In this document: in pieces, positions 17,557 to 27,600 of the stretch
Numbering within the stretch: the stretch's first letter is position 1
Layout of the letters: the number at the start of each line of letters is the position of its first letter
Assembly (NCBI RefSeq): GCF_900129725.1
Contig: NZ_FQWQ01000001.1
Coordinates: 2,542,001-2,606,000, forward strand
Reading direction: 5' to 3'
DNA length: 64,000 bases
Source of the DNA: Chryseolinea serpens
GTDB taxonomy: Bacteria; Bacteroidota; Bacteroidia; Cytophagales; Cyclobacteriaceae
The notes under the pieces: generated by a model
Seen by the model: only the letters and a program-made list of their open reading frames with translations
Databases searched by the model: none
What the model was told of the DNA's origin: nothing
Made by a program: the position numbers and the translations under genes

Positions 17557-19293
17557 ATGATTTCTGTCCGTCCCCTTCGAAAACACCTGAGCCATTACTC
17601 GGCACTGCTCTTTCTTTTTGCCGTATCCGGACTCACCTCCTGCACCAAAGTAAACGAGCAGGCGCTCTATTCATCGGATGTCGAATCGATCCACGCCGGG
17701 GAGGCGCTATTTTCCAAGAACTGTAGCGCGTGTCACAATTTTCGTATCAATGGCATCGGGCCAAACCTGGCCGGTGTGACACAAGACACTTCAAAATCGT
17801 GGATCAAAGGTTTCATCACCAATCCCCAAAGCTATCTCGATCAAAAAGATCGCCGGGCGCTCGGTTTAAAGGCCGACTTCAAAGGGGTGATGCCCGCGTT
17901 TGGTCAGTTCAGCGAAAGCGAGATGGAAAGCCTGCTGGCCTTTCTCCACACGAAGGAGCGGCGTTTGATCAAGAACAACTATGATACGCTAACGGCCATC
18001 AAGGATCCCTTCCCGGATTCCATACCGATGTCGGATCTCCGGGTTGACCTGGAACCCGTTACACAGATGCCCGCTTCGAGCGACAAAAATTTGCTTACGC
18101 GAATAACGAAATTTCAGTCCGCGCCAAATGGAGGTTTTTATATGCTCGATCTCCGTGGCACGCTCTACCTGGTGGATAAAAATAAAGCAGTTCCCTATTT
18201 CGATATGAAAAAAGAGGAGCCAGCATTTATCGACGAACCCGGCATGGCCACGGGCTTTGGCAGTTTTGCATTTCATCCCGAATTCAAATCCAACGGCCTG
18301 TTCTACACCACGCACGCCGAGCCGCCCAAAAGCAAACCGGCCGACTTCACCTATGCCGATTCCATTCCCTCCACGTTACAGTGGGTGCTGACCGAATGGA
18401 AAACAGACAAGCCCGGCCAGGTCCCGTTCGCCGGCAAGGGCCGTGAAATTCTTCGCTGGGACATGGTCACGCAGATGCACGGTGTGCAGGAAATCATGTT
18501 CAATCCCTATGCAAAGCCGAAGGATAAAGACTACGGACTTCTTTACATCGGCATTGGCGACGCGGGGTCGGTGGAATACGGTTATCTTTTGGCTGGAACC
18601 GAGCACAACTACCTGGGCACGATCTTCCGAATAGATCCCCTGGGCACCAACAGCAAAAATGGCCGTTATGGCATTCCCGTTATCAACCCTTTTGCAAAGG
18701 ACACCTCCTCTGCTACCGTCAAAGAAATTTATGCTTATGGGTTCCGGAATCCCCATCGCATCACGTGGCTGAGAACGGGCGAAATATTGGCGGGTAATAT
18801 TGGGCAACATAATGTGGAATCGCTCTATAAAGTGATCGAGGGCAAAAATCACGGCTGGCCCATACGCGAAGGAGAATTTGTGATCGATGCCGAAGGCGAC
18901 ATCAACCGGGTTTATCCGTTGCCCCCGAACGATTCCAGCAATGGCCTGGTATACCCCGTGATAGCCTACGATCACGACGAAGGTCTTGCCATGGCGGGAG
19001 GATATGAATACAAAGGCAAAGCCATACCGGCCTTCGCCGGAAAATTCATCCTGGGCGATATCGCAAAAGGAAAGATCTTCATCGCCGACGTGGCCAAGAT
19101 CCGCGAAGGCAAACACGCCGACATCCAGCGGCTCCATTTACGCATCGGCGGCAAAGAGACCACGCTGCTGGCCATCGCCGGATTAGGTCGCGTAGACATG
19201 CGTCTTGGCCAGGATGCGCAGGGCGAATTGTATGTAACAACCAAGTATGATGGCCGGATCTATAAAATGGTGCGTGTCGAAAAAGTGAAGTAG
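17557..19293 (+). CDS. Cytochrome c / PQQ-type sugar dehydrogenase lipoprotein
   Basis: The ATG at 17557 gives a lipoprotein signal (GLTSC, Cys29) and 578 residues. A class I cytochrome c domain comes first (Cys56-S-A-Cys59-His60, axial Met112 in GVMPAF), followed by a six-bladed propeller of the glucose/sorbosone dehydrogenase family (about 165-575), with GTGFGSFAFHPEF-like, HNYLGTIFRIDP, YAYGFRNPHRITW and NHGWPIREGE segments. Such enzymes oxidise a sugar or alcohol using PQQ and pass electrons to the haem. The fused order, cytochrome before propeller, makes a self-contained dehydrogenase. The substrate is unknown. Confidence 0.88.
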   Translation: MISVRPLRKHLSHYSALLFLFAVSGLTSCTKVNEQALYSSDVESIHAGEALFSKNCSACHNFRINGIGPNLAGVTQDTSKSWIKGFITNPQSYLDQKDRRALGLKADFKGVMPAFGQFSESEMESLLAFLHTKERRLIKNNYDTLTAIKDPFPDSIPMSDLRVDLEPVTQMPASSDKNLLTRITKFQSAPNGGFYMLDLRGTLYLVDKNKAVPYFDMKKEEPAFIDEPGMATGFGSFAFHPEFKSNGLFYTTHAEPPKSKPADFTYADSIPSTLQWVLTEWKTDKPGQVPFAGKGREILRWDMVTQMHGVQEIMFNPYAKPKDKDYGLLYIGIGDAGSVEYGYLLAGTEHNYLGTIFRIDPLGTNSKNGRYGIPVINPFAKDTSSATVKEIYAYGFRNPHRITWLRTGEILAGNIGQHNVESLYKVIEGKNHGWPIREGEFVIDAEGDINRVYPLPPNDSSNGLVYPVIAYDHDEGLAMAGGYEYKGKAIPAFAGKFILGDIAKGKIFIADVAKIREGKHADIQRLHLRIGGKETTLLAIAGLGRVDMRLGQDAQGELYVTTKYDGRIYKMVRVEKVK

Positions 19294-19310
19294 CAGCAGG
19301 AAAGATCGAT

Positions 19311-19769
19311 TTATTTCAGTCCTTCAAAACTATACTTTGCATTCTCCCAGAACGCGTCGAGCGCAATGATCCGTGGCTTGAAGAAGGAGATGAGGTCGGG
19401 CCAGTGATCTTTGTTCATCACCGATACACGAGGCAATTCTTTATATATCCTGCTCACTACTCTGCCGTCGGCGGGAACGTGCAACTGCCAATCCCACTCT
19501 TCTTCGAGGGTGGCGTGCAGGAGGTCTTTCAATTGCAGGAACTGCTCGAAGTATAATTCCTGGATATCTACATCGCCATGCTCCAGCGAAATAAAAATGG
19601 AAGCCGACTTTAATCCGGCATCCATGCGGAAATGCACGCCTTTTATTTTTGTGTGATAGTTCACCCAATTCACTTTCATGCCTTCGGCAGAAAGCACCGG
19701 GTTCATGTATCTTCCAAAAGCCGTCCAGAACTCGTGCTTAGTGCGCGATACTTCTTCCCGCGCAAACAT
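19311..19769 (-). CDS. DUF4268 domain protein
   Basis: The 152-residue protein matches the DUF4268 pattern: EEVSRTKHEFWTAFGRYM, the NWVNYHTKIKGVHFRMDA core and the C-terminal ISFFKPRIIALDAFWENAKYSFE. The domain occurs alone, as here, or fused to restriction-like nucleases; no nuclease motif is present in this protein, so no enzymatic role is proposed. It is convergent with the sugar dehydrogenase gene. Confidence 0.8.
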   Translation of the reverse strand: MFAREEVSRTKHEFWTAFGRYMNPVLSAEGMKVNWVNYHTKIKGVHFRMDAGLKSASIFISLEHGDVDIQELYFEQFLQLKDLLHATLEEEWDWQLHVPADGRVVSRIYKELPRVSVMNKDHWPDLISFFKPRIIALDAFWENAKYSFEGLK

Positions 19770-19844
19770 ATTTCCAAGATTGGTTCATCACTATCAAATC
19801 AAAAGGTGAAGCGTCTTTGCAAATACAAACAAAACAAATGGGAA

Positions 19845-19873
19845 AACAAAAAAAGCACCTTTCCGGGTGCTTT
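19845..19873 (-). terminator. Rho-independent terminator of the M81 peptidase gene
   Basis: An 8-bp stem AAAGCACC/GGTGCTTT (19852-19859 and 19866-19873). On the minus strand it is followed by TTTTTTTGTTTT, directly after the peptidase stop at 19897. Confidence 0.85.
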
Positions 19874-19896
19874 CTTTTCTAATGCAAGTTATCGTA

Positions 19897-21456
19897 TTAC
19901 TGCGCGCCAGACAACGGAACCAGTTTAGCACTGAGATCGGGGTCAGCCATATCTTTGTCGAACGGAAACATGGGGCGTTCGATTCTTTTGAAGGGCAATC
20001 GTTCAAGATCCTGGTCAACACCACCGGGTGTCAACGCCATGATCCAGTCGGCGCGCATGTCGTAGAGTTCCGGCACGAGGTAGCCGAGTTTCACCACCAC
20101 GATATCGGTCTTCCGTGGGTCCAGGCCCAGTCTTGTAAAATCTACTTCCCGGTGATAGGGCTTGCGTTTTTTGGTGACGATCACATTTACGCTCCCCACT
20201 TTCACGACCACTTCGGTTTCGGCATGCTCGTCGCCCTGTTCGATGGATTTTACAATGCCTGTTAATCGCACAGGAGGTGAGAACCGTGAATCAATCGCCG
20301 CGCCCGCATAGCCGTCCACTTTTCCTCCCACCCCAGCTTGAATCGCTTTCTCTACAAGCTCCGGTCCGGGCAGAGAGGCATAGATCAGCGAAGGACCTTT
20401 TTCGGTTTTGAACTCGGGGCGTTTCAGGATCTCATTCAACGTCCAGCTAACATCGCCTGCTCCGCCGGCCGTGGGGTTGTCGCCCATGTCGCTGATCATA
20501 AAGGGATGTTTATCCCTGACCACGGCTTTGTCCAAGGCTTCTTTTAGGGAAGCGGTAGGCGCTATGAATGCAAATTCTTTTCTGACGTTCCAAAAACTTT
20601 TCGCAAGACCCTCGGCGGCTTTGGTCACGTTCGCTTTGTCGTCGCCCATCACCATCACGACCGCGTGGTTGCGGGGTTCATCTGCCCAGGCATAGCCGAT
20701 CCAGATCGCCGCGTCGGTTACGCCCGGCTGTGAAGCGGCGGGTGCCACCTGTGCATATAAGCTCTTTCCGGGATCAACGCGGGTGCTCGTCTTTTCCCCG
20801 GGCAACAAAATGGGTACAGCGATATAGGCTTTGTAGGCTGGCTTCCCTTTGCCGCTTTCGATTCTCGATAATAAGTTATCGACCGCCCGCTTGTCGGATT
20901 GCACGGCATCTTCGTGTGGCGCCATCCGGTAGCACGTGATCAGGTCGCTATTTTGGGCAAGCCGCCAGGAAACATTTCCATGTAAATCCATGGACGTCGA
21001 AATGACCGTTTCGTTTCCAACCACTTCCCGGATGCGCACAATCATGTCGCCTTCCGGATCGTCAAGACCCACTACGCTCATGGCGCCATGAATGTCGAAG
21101 AACAAGCCATCATAGGGAAGGTCTTTTTTCAACAACTCCAAGGTTTGCTTTACTAAAGACTCATAGGCCTCCCGTGTCACTACGCCTCCCGGCAACGCGC
21201 GTCCGATCAAGGTTGGAAACCATTGCGCTCTCTTGCGATCGAGCGAATCGGCCGCCAAAAATGAATACGATGATAAAATAGTATCCCCCACCTTGGCATG
21301 AAAGGCCGCTTCGAGCGTCTGCGCCGGCGAAAATGTGCTGGACTCAATGGCCAGGCCTGCAATGGCAATCCGGGGAAGTTTCTTGGGTGGGTTGCTGCAA
21401 TGGATCATGGTCATGCCGACCAGGGCCGCGAACAGACATAAGAATATTTTTTTCAT
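19897..21456 (-). CDS. M81 family metallopeptidase (MlrC-like) lipoprotein
   Basis: The 519-residue protein has a lipoprotein signal ending MIHC (Cys20) and then an MlrC/microcystinase-C-like sequence. Characteristic metal-binding segments are present: GLFFDIHGAMSVVG, STSMDLHGNVS and APHEDAVQSDKRA in the N-terminal part, and DNPTAGGAGD in the C-terminal part. MlrC proteins hydrolyse linear peptides from microcystin; most relatives, including lipoproteins like this one, have unknown substrates. A terminator follows. Confidence 0.88.
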   Translation of the reverse strand: MKKIFLCLFAALVGMTMIHCSNPPKKLPRIAIAGLAIESSTFSPAQTLEAAFHAKVGDTILSSYSFLAADSLDRKRAQWFPTLIGRALPGGVVTREAYESLVKQTLELLKKDLPYDGLFFDIHGAMSVVGLDDPEGDMIVRIREVVGNETVISTSMDLHGNVSWRLAQNSDLITCYRMAPHEDAVQSDKRAVDNLLSRIESGKGKPAYKAYIAVPILLPGEKTSTRVDPGKSLYAQVAPAASQPGVTDAAIWIGYAWADEPRNHAVVMVMGDDKANVTKAAEGLAKSFWNVRKEFAFIAPTASLKEALDKAVVRDKHPFMISDMGDNPTAGGAGDVSWTLNEILKRPEFKTEKGPSLIYASLPGPELVEKAIQAGVGGKVDGYAGAAIDSRFSPPVRLTGIVKSIEQGDEHAETEVVVKVGSVNVIVTKKRKPYHREVDFTRLGLDPRKTDIVVVKLGYLVPELYDMRADWIMALTPGGVDQDLERLPFKRIERPMFPFDKDMADPDLSAKLVPLSGAQ

Positions 21457-21598
21457 GGGGGTATACCTTTCCAGTCAATATATAGATCAATTTGCTTTCC
21501 GCCAATGCCTATTATTTGATCCGCTCTATTTTTACATCGTTCCCTTAAAAAATACCAAAAGCTTTTGAAGTCCATGCCCCTCCTTCCTACGCTGATTC

Positions 21599-22579
21599 TC
21601 AAATCGCCGCCTCCTTGTTATACTTGTTCCTGTAGTCCAGGGGTGACATTCCCGTGATCTTTCTAAATACTTCCCGAAATGCCTTGACATCTGAATAGCC
21701 CACATCGTACATGACCTCGTTCACATTTTTGCGGCTTGTCTCCAACGCCTTCTTGGCCGCCTCGATCTTGGCCCGTTGCAAATATTCCACCGGCGTGTTG
21801 CCGGTTGCTTTTATAAAGCGCCTGTCAAAATTCCGCCGGCTCACGTTGAGCTTCGAGGACAGGTCTTCCATGGAGATCTTCTCCCCTAGTTTACTTTCAA
21901 TATGTACTTGTGCTTTTTTCACCACCTCATCGCCGTGCTTCTTCTGCGTGGAGAAAATGGTGAATGGCGATTGACTCTGCCGGTCGATGTCGACCTGAAA
22001 GATCTTTGAGCAATAGATCGCTGTCTGCCGGTCGTAATATTTTTCGACCAGGTAAAGCAGCAGGTTCAAAAATGAAAAGGCGCCGCCGTTGGTGTAGATG
22101 CCATCTTCATCGGTGATCAGTTTGTCGGTACCCAGATTTACGCCGGGAAACATGTGTCTGAATTCATCGGCGGCCATCCAATGCGTAGAGCAACTCTTGC
22201 TCTCCAGCAAGCCGGTGGAGGCCAGGAGAAAAGCGCCCGTGCAAATGCTGGCAATCTCAGCCCCCTTTTCATGCATTTCGATCAGCCAGTGGTTCAGTGT
22301 ATGGATTTGCCGGATGCTCTTCGCGAAGTCGGGACGCACGGCGGGGATAATGATCAGGTCCGTGCGGGTGATCGCGGCAATCTGCAGGTGTGGTCTTATG
22401 GCAAACAGGTTGTCGTGCAATTTCACCGTTTTCGACGTGCTGGCCAGCGTTATTTTGAATACGGGTTTTCGCCCCAGGCTTTGATAAAACGCATTCGCCT
22501 TCAGGAACACTTCATAGGAGCCCACAACGCTGCTGAGGTTGTGGTATCCATTCGGGACGAGAATGGTGAGCTGTTTCAT
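21599..22579 (-). CDS. GlxA-type transcriptional regulator (DJ-1 plus AraC HTH)
   Basis: The start at 22579 (MKQLTILVPNGYHNLSS) gives 326 residues; 24 upstream codons lack family resemblance. The N-terminal DJ-1/PfpI-like domain (about 1-185) contains the nucleophile-elbow segment ASICTGAFLLASTGLLESKSCSTHW (ends given), and the C-terminal AraC double helix-turn-helix (about 225-322) shows ISMEDLSSKLNVSRRNFDRRF and VMYDVGYSDVKAFREVFRKITGMSP. It is divergent from an NTF2-like gene 120 bp away, a natural candidate target. Confidence 0.9.
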   Translation of the reverse strand: MKQLTILVPNGYHNLSSVVGSYEVFLKANAFYQSLGRKPVFKITLASTSKTVKLHDNLFAIRPHLQIAAITRTDLIIIPAVRPDFAKSIRQIHTLNHWLIEMHEKGAEIASICTGAFLLASTGLLESKSCSTHWMAADEFRHMFPGVNLGTDKLITDEDGIYTNGGAFSFLNLLLYLVEKYYDRQTAIYCSKIFQVDIDRQSQSPFTIFSTQKKHGDEVVKKAQVHIESKLGEKISMEDLSSKLNVSRRNFDRRFIKATGNTPVEYLQRAKIEAAKKALETSRKNVNEVMYDVGYSDVKAFREVFRKITGMSPLDYRNKYNKEAAI

Positions 22580-22674
22580 AGGATTGATGTTGTACTTAAA
22601 GATAAAAAAGGGGCTTGTCCAAATCAACCCATCACAATGTCCATCCAGCACCCCTGATCCTTTAAAACACGACT

Positions 22675-22682
22675 GTAATTTT
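22675..22682 (+). promoter_or_regulatory. -7 promoter element of the NTF2-like gene
   Basis: TAATTTTG matches TAnnTTTG exactly and lies 17 bp before the ATG at 22700, implying a short leader. Confidence 0.45.
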
Positions 22683-22699
22683 GTAAAAAAGTAAACGCC

Positions 22700-23068
22700 A
22701 TGAACACCAAAGAACTGCTCGACACCTACTACAAAGGCCTTGCAAAAAAACAGGGTTGGGAGACGACCATTGCCGATGATTTTAAATTTATCGGGGGCGA
22801 TATGACGAAGACCGAACCGATCGTGGGCAAGCCCGCCTACATCGAAATCATTAAACGGTTCGGCGCGCTTTTCACCGACATGCGTCCGAAAGAGATCTTC
22901 ACGTCGGGAGACGGTGCGTTCGTGCTGGCCAACTATGACTATGTGTTTCCCAACGGCAAAAGTCTCAACGCGAACGTTGCTGAACTATGGCGCGTAAAAA
23001 ATGGGAAACTGGATGCGCTCACCATTTTCTTTGATACCGAAGGCTTTCAGAAATTTTTGAAAGTATAA
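22700..23068 (+). CDS. NTF2/SnoaL-like protein
   Basis: The 122-residue protein is a cytoplasmic NTF2-like single domain: a helical start (MNTKELLDTYYKGLAKKQGW), DDFKFIGGDM, GKPAYIEIIKRFGALFTDM, and C-terminal strands ANVAELWRVKNGKLDALTIFFDTEGFQKFL. Function unknown; a ketosteroid-isomerase-like binding role is possible. Divergent neighbour is the GlxA-type regulator. Confidence 0.8.
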   Translation: MNTKELLDTYYKGLAKKQGWETTIADDFKFIGGDMTKTEPIVGKPAYIEIIKRFGALFTDMRPKEIFTSGDGAFVLANYDYVFPNGKSLNANVAELWRVKNGKLDALTIFFDTEGFQKFLKV

Positions 23069-23096
23069 ATCGAATCATACGGTCATAAATAAAAAA

Positions 23097-23134
23097 GCCT
23101 TCAAAGTCCATGAACTTTGAAGGCTCCCTTTTTA
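23097..23134. terminator. Bidirectional terminator
   Basis: A perfect 11-bp stem GCCTTCAAAGT/ACTTTGAAGGC with a 6-nt loop. T-rich tails flank both sides (CCCTTTTTA on plus, TTTTTTATTT on minus), serving the convergent NTF2-like gene and the RND operon. Confidence 0.9.
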
Positions 23135-23144
23135 AAACTTCACA

Positions 23145-24608
23145 TCAATTCCATCCGCCGCCCAATGCCCGGTAGACATCAACCTTGGCATTCAACTGCT
23201 GCTTTTTGGTTTCAATCAGTTCAAATTTTGAGTCCAGGGCATCGCGTTGGGTTAGCAATACTTCCATATAGTCAGCACGGGCCGATCTGAACAGACGCAC
23301 GGATATGTCGATCGACTGTGTCAGTGCCGCCACCTGCTGGGATTGGAGATCATAACTTCTTGACAGGTTACGAATATTCGACAGCTGATTGGCCACTTCA
23401 ATGTAGGCGTTCAGCACCGTGCGTTCGTAGTTGTACACGGCCTGAATCTGCTTCGAGGTAGCCGTGTAGTAGTAAGCTTTGATCGCATTCCGGTTGATCA
23501 GGGGCTGCATCAGGTCGCCCGCCACGGTGTAGAGCAGTGACTGCGGCGTGGTGATCAGGTACTTGGTATTAAAAGCCTCGTATCCCACACCCGCGCTGAT
23601 GTGCAGCGATGGATAAAAATTAGCCTTGGCAACTTTTATGTTGATCTTGGCCGCTGCCAGATCGAATTCAGCCTGGCGGATATCGGTGCGGTTTTGCAAC
23701 AGCTGCGATGGAATGCCGGCGTGAATAGAATCCAAAGGCAGATCGGTGAAGGTCTGAGAGTTCCTGGCGATGTGCTGCGGGAATCTCCCCACCAGAAAAT
23801 TAATTCTGTTCTCCGTTTCGGTGATCGACTGCTGGATGTCAAACAGGTGGCTTCTATTTTTGAGCACTTCGGCCTCAAACCTGCGCACCGCCAATTCGGT
23901 CACTTTCGCGGCTTGCTTCTCCATCCGCACGATCTCGAGGGCGTTCGTCTGGATCTCGATGTTTCTTTTCAGAATTTCCAACCGGTTATCCAACGCCATC
24001 AGCTCGTAATAGGAATTCGCGATCTCGGCAATCAGGTTGGTGACCAGGAAGTTCCTGCCTTCTGTCGTAGACAGGTAGCGATACACGGCGGCCTTCTTTG
24101 CATTCCTCAGTTTTCTCCAGATGTCCACTTCCCAGGAGGCATTCAATCCCAATGCATAATTCGGCAGCGGTTCCGGAAAACGCGTGTCTTCCTTAATGTT
24201 CAGGTTCTCCTCCACTGCACCTTGCGTGGTGTACTGACCAGGTTTTTCAACACCGGCACTTGCGCCGATGCCCACAAACGGCAGATACTCTCCTTTTCGG
24301 GCCCTCACTTCGTTTCGGGCGATGTTGATTTCCTGCAACACGATGTTGTACTCCTGATTGTTGTGCAGCGCCGTATCAATGAGTCCAACCAGATTCGGAT
24401 CGGTGAAAAATTCTTTCCAGTTTACTTTTGCGGTGTTCACCGTATCCTGCGGGTTACTGTTCTTATAACCCTCTGGCGTTTTTTTATTTTCATTCTTCTC
24501 AACCAAAGAAGACGGTAAACTGCAAGCGGTAACCAGGATGACAATACAACCCGTGGTTACGTAATTCAATATTCTTTTAGTGGCCATTGTCATGGTTGTC
24601 TTTTTCAT
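23145..24608 (-). CDS. Outer-membrane factor lipoprotein of RND efflux pump (TolC/NodT family)
   Basis: The 487-residue protein has a lipoprotein signal with VTAC (Cys29) and the two OEP repeats of outer-membrane efflux channels, with heptad-rich helices (for example EVRARKGEYLPFVGIGASAGV, RTDIRQAEFDLAAAKINIKVAKANFYPSLHIS, given by ends) and a C-terminal repeat. It completes a tripartite pump with the adaptor and RND genes upstream. The chosen ATG at 24608 overlaps the pump gene by 32 bp; later ATGs (24593, 24587) also overlap, so coupling is certain either way. Confidence 0.93.
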   Translation of the reverse strand: MKKTTMTMATKRILNYVTTGCIVILVTACSLPSSLVEKNENKKTPEGYKNSNPQDTVNTAKVNWKEFFTDPNLVGLIDTALHNNQEYNIVLQEINIARNEVRARKGEYLPFVGIGASAGVEKPGQYTTQGAVEENLNIKEDTRFPEPLPNYALGLNASWEVDIWRKLRNAKKAAVYRYLSTTEGRNFLVTNLIAEIANSYYELMALDNRLEILKRNIEIQTNALEIVRMEKQAAKVTELAVRRFEAEVLKNRSHLFDIQQSITETENRINFLVGRFPQHIARNSQTFTDLPLDSIHAGIPSQLLQNRTDIRQAEFDLAAAKINIKVAKANFYPSLHISAGVGYEAFNTKYLITTPQSLLYTVAGDLMQPLINRNAIKAYYYTATSKQIQAVYNYERTVLNAYIEVANQLSNIRNLSRSYDLQSQQVAALTQSIDISVRLFRSARADYMEVLLTQRDALDSKFELIETKKQQLNAKVDVYRALGGGWN

Positions 24609-27600
24609 CGGGTTTCGGGAAACTATCGAGTTGGTGAACCAGATTTTCGGTTAGCGGATCGTTGTCTCTGTCATCGGCCTTCGGAAAACTATCCAGTTGG
24701 TGAACCAGGTTTTCGGTCAACGAATCATCGTCTTCATGTTTGATGAGGTGACGACCATCGGCCAGGCTGCCAAAGATGAAGTACAATCCCGGGATGACGA
24801 TCACACCGAAGATCGTTCCGAATAACATACCTCCCAGGGCCGATGAACCAATGGTGCGGTTACCAATGGCGCCGGCACCCGTGGCAATGATCAAAGGTAT
24901 CAAACCTGCCACAAAGGCGAACGATGTCATGAGGATAGGACGGAAACGCACTCTCGCGCCTTCAATCGCCGCGTTCAGAATGGTCTCTCCCTGCTGCCGT
25001 TTTTGGACAGCAAATTCCACGATCAGCACGGCGTTCTTACCTAACAGACCCACCAACATGATCAAACCGATCTGCGCATAAATGTTGTTTTCCAACCCCA
25101 TTAACTTGAGCATCAAAAACGAACCAAACACCCCGACGGGCAGCGAAAGCACCACCGCCAAGGGGATGATAAAGCTTTCATATTGTGCCGCCAACACGAA
25201 GTACACAAACAAGAGTACGATCAGGAACACATACAGGGCTTCATTTCCACGGATCGATTCGTCATACGACAAACCTTCAAAGGCGATGTCGTATCCTTTG
25301 GGCAAGCTCTTCGATACTTCCCGGATCGCCTGGATGGCCTCGGCCGTGGTGTAGCCCTTCGCGGGCAGACCTTGGATGGCCGCTGAATTATACAAATTGA
25401 AACGGGTGATCTCGTTGGGACCCTGACCTTTTTTGAGTTTCATGAAGGCGGAATAGGGCACCATTTCTCCCTGGTCGTTCTTCACAAAAAGGTTCAGCAG
25501 GTCGGACGGCAGTCTTCTGAATTTCGGATCGGACTGCACATACACCTTGAAGAACTGGTTGAACTTGATGAAGCCTTGCTCATACGTACTACCAATCAAG
25601 ATGTTGAGGTTGTCCATCGCTTTTCCGATCGACACGCCCTTTTGCATGGCCAGGTTATTATCAATTTCGAGTTCGTATTGCGGATAGTTGGCCGCGAAGA
25701 AGGTGAACAAACCGGTGAGCTCTTTGCGCTTGCCCAGCTTATCCATGAAATCTTTGTTGATCTTATCGAACTCATGGTAGTCGGTATCCGTCGTCTTATC
25801 CAACAAACGCATCGAGAAACCACCCGATGTACCAAAGCCCGGGATAGCCGGCGGTTCAAAGAATTCCACGATGGCACCCAGGCCTCGCGTCTTCTCTTCC
25901 AGCTCTTCCATGATCTCTTTCACCGTGTGGTGACGATCCGACCAATTCTTGAGGTTGATCAAACAGGTACCGGCATTCGATCCCCGTCCTTCTGTCATGA
26001 TCTCATAACCGGCCAAAGAAGATACCGATTCCACTCCATCGATCTCTTCGCAAATTTTCTGAAGTTTTTGAGAGACCTGGTTCGTTTTTTCAAGCGTCGA
26101 TCCGGGAGGTGTCTGGATGATGGCATAAATGGTACCCTGATCCTCGTTCGGAATAAACCCGGAAGGAACAACTTTGTTCTCGTAGTAGATCCCCGCGCAA
26201 AAGCCCAACAAGATGACAAACGTCACCAGTCTTCGGTTCACGATCAATCGCAGGATACCCACGTAGCGTCCGGTCAGTTTCTCGAAAGCACTGTTGAAAA
26301 CATCGAGTCCTTTGGTGAGGATGTTTTTCTTCTTCGGATGTCCGTGGTGATTTTTCAACATCATCGCGCACAACACCGGGGTCAGCGTCAAGGCGATCAA
26401 CGCCGAGATCACGATCGAGCTCGCCATGGTGATCGAGAACTGGCGGTAGAAGGTACCCACCGGACCCGACATAAAGGAGATCGGCACAAACACCGACACC
26501 ATGACCATGGTGATCGCGATGATGGCGCCGCTGATTTCGCTCAATACTTTTTTAACGGCATTGTATGGACTGATGTGCGGCTCCTCCTCAAACTTGGCGT
26601 GCACCGCTTCCACCACCACAATCGCGTCGTCCACCACAATACCGATCGCCAACACGAGCGCAAAGAGCGTTACCAGGTTGATGGAGAGTCCAAAAAACTG
26701 GATGACGAAAAACGCCCCGATCAACGACACCGGAACGGCGAGGATGGGGATCAGCGTAGAGCGCCAGTCACCGAGGAATATAAACACCACGATGGCCACC
26801 AGGATAAAAGCGTCGCGCAACGTTTCAATTACCTGTTCGATGGAGGCATCGAGGAACTGGGAAACGTCGTAGCTGATCTTATAATCCATTCCGGGAGGAA
26901 AGGACTCCTTCATGACCTCAAGTTTCTTCTTTACTTCTTCAATTACATCGCTGGCATTACTACCATAGTTTTGCTTCAACACGATGGCGGCCGAGGCCTT
27001 GCCGTCGAGGTTGGAGTAGATGTCAAAGAATTCACTACCCAACTCCACTGTCGCGATGTCGCGGAGGTGAATGCTTTCGCCTTCGGGATTGGCGCGGATG
27101 ATAATACCTTCGTATTCTTCCGGCTTGTTATATCGTCCTTTGTAGGTGAGCACATACTCCAGCGACTGGGCCGCGATACCGGAACTTTGACCGATCCGGC
27201 CAGGGCGCCCGATGATACTTTGCTCGCCGATGGCGTGCATCACATCTTCCACCGAGATCTTATACGCCCGCATGCGTTCGGGATTCAACCAAACGCGCAT
27301 GGCATAACGCCGGCTACCGAGGATCTGCGCCCGGGCAACACCCCGTGTCCGCTGGATCTCGGGGATCATCTTCACCGTGGCGTAGTTGAACAGGAATTTT
27401 TCGTCCATGCTCTTTTCCTTGGAGTAGAGGTTGACGTACATCAACATACTCGGCTGGATGGGGGTGATGATTACCCCTTCGCGTTGCACCAATTCGGGCA
27501 AGAGCGGCATCACCTGGTCAACCCGGGTCTTCACCCGGATCACGGCGTCGTTTGGATCGGTGCCGGGCTCAAAGATGATGCGCAGCGTAGCCTCCCCCGC

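Noticed and set aside
23601-24518. 305-residue plus-strand frame
   Set aside because: Antisense to the outer-membrane factor gene; no domain of its own.
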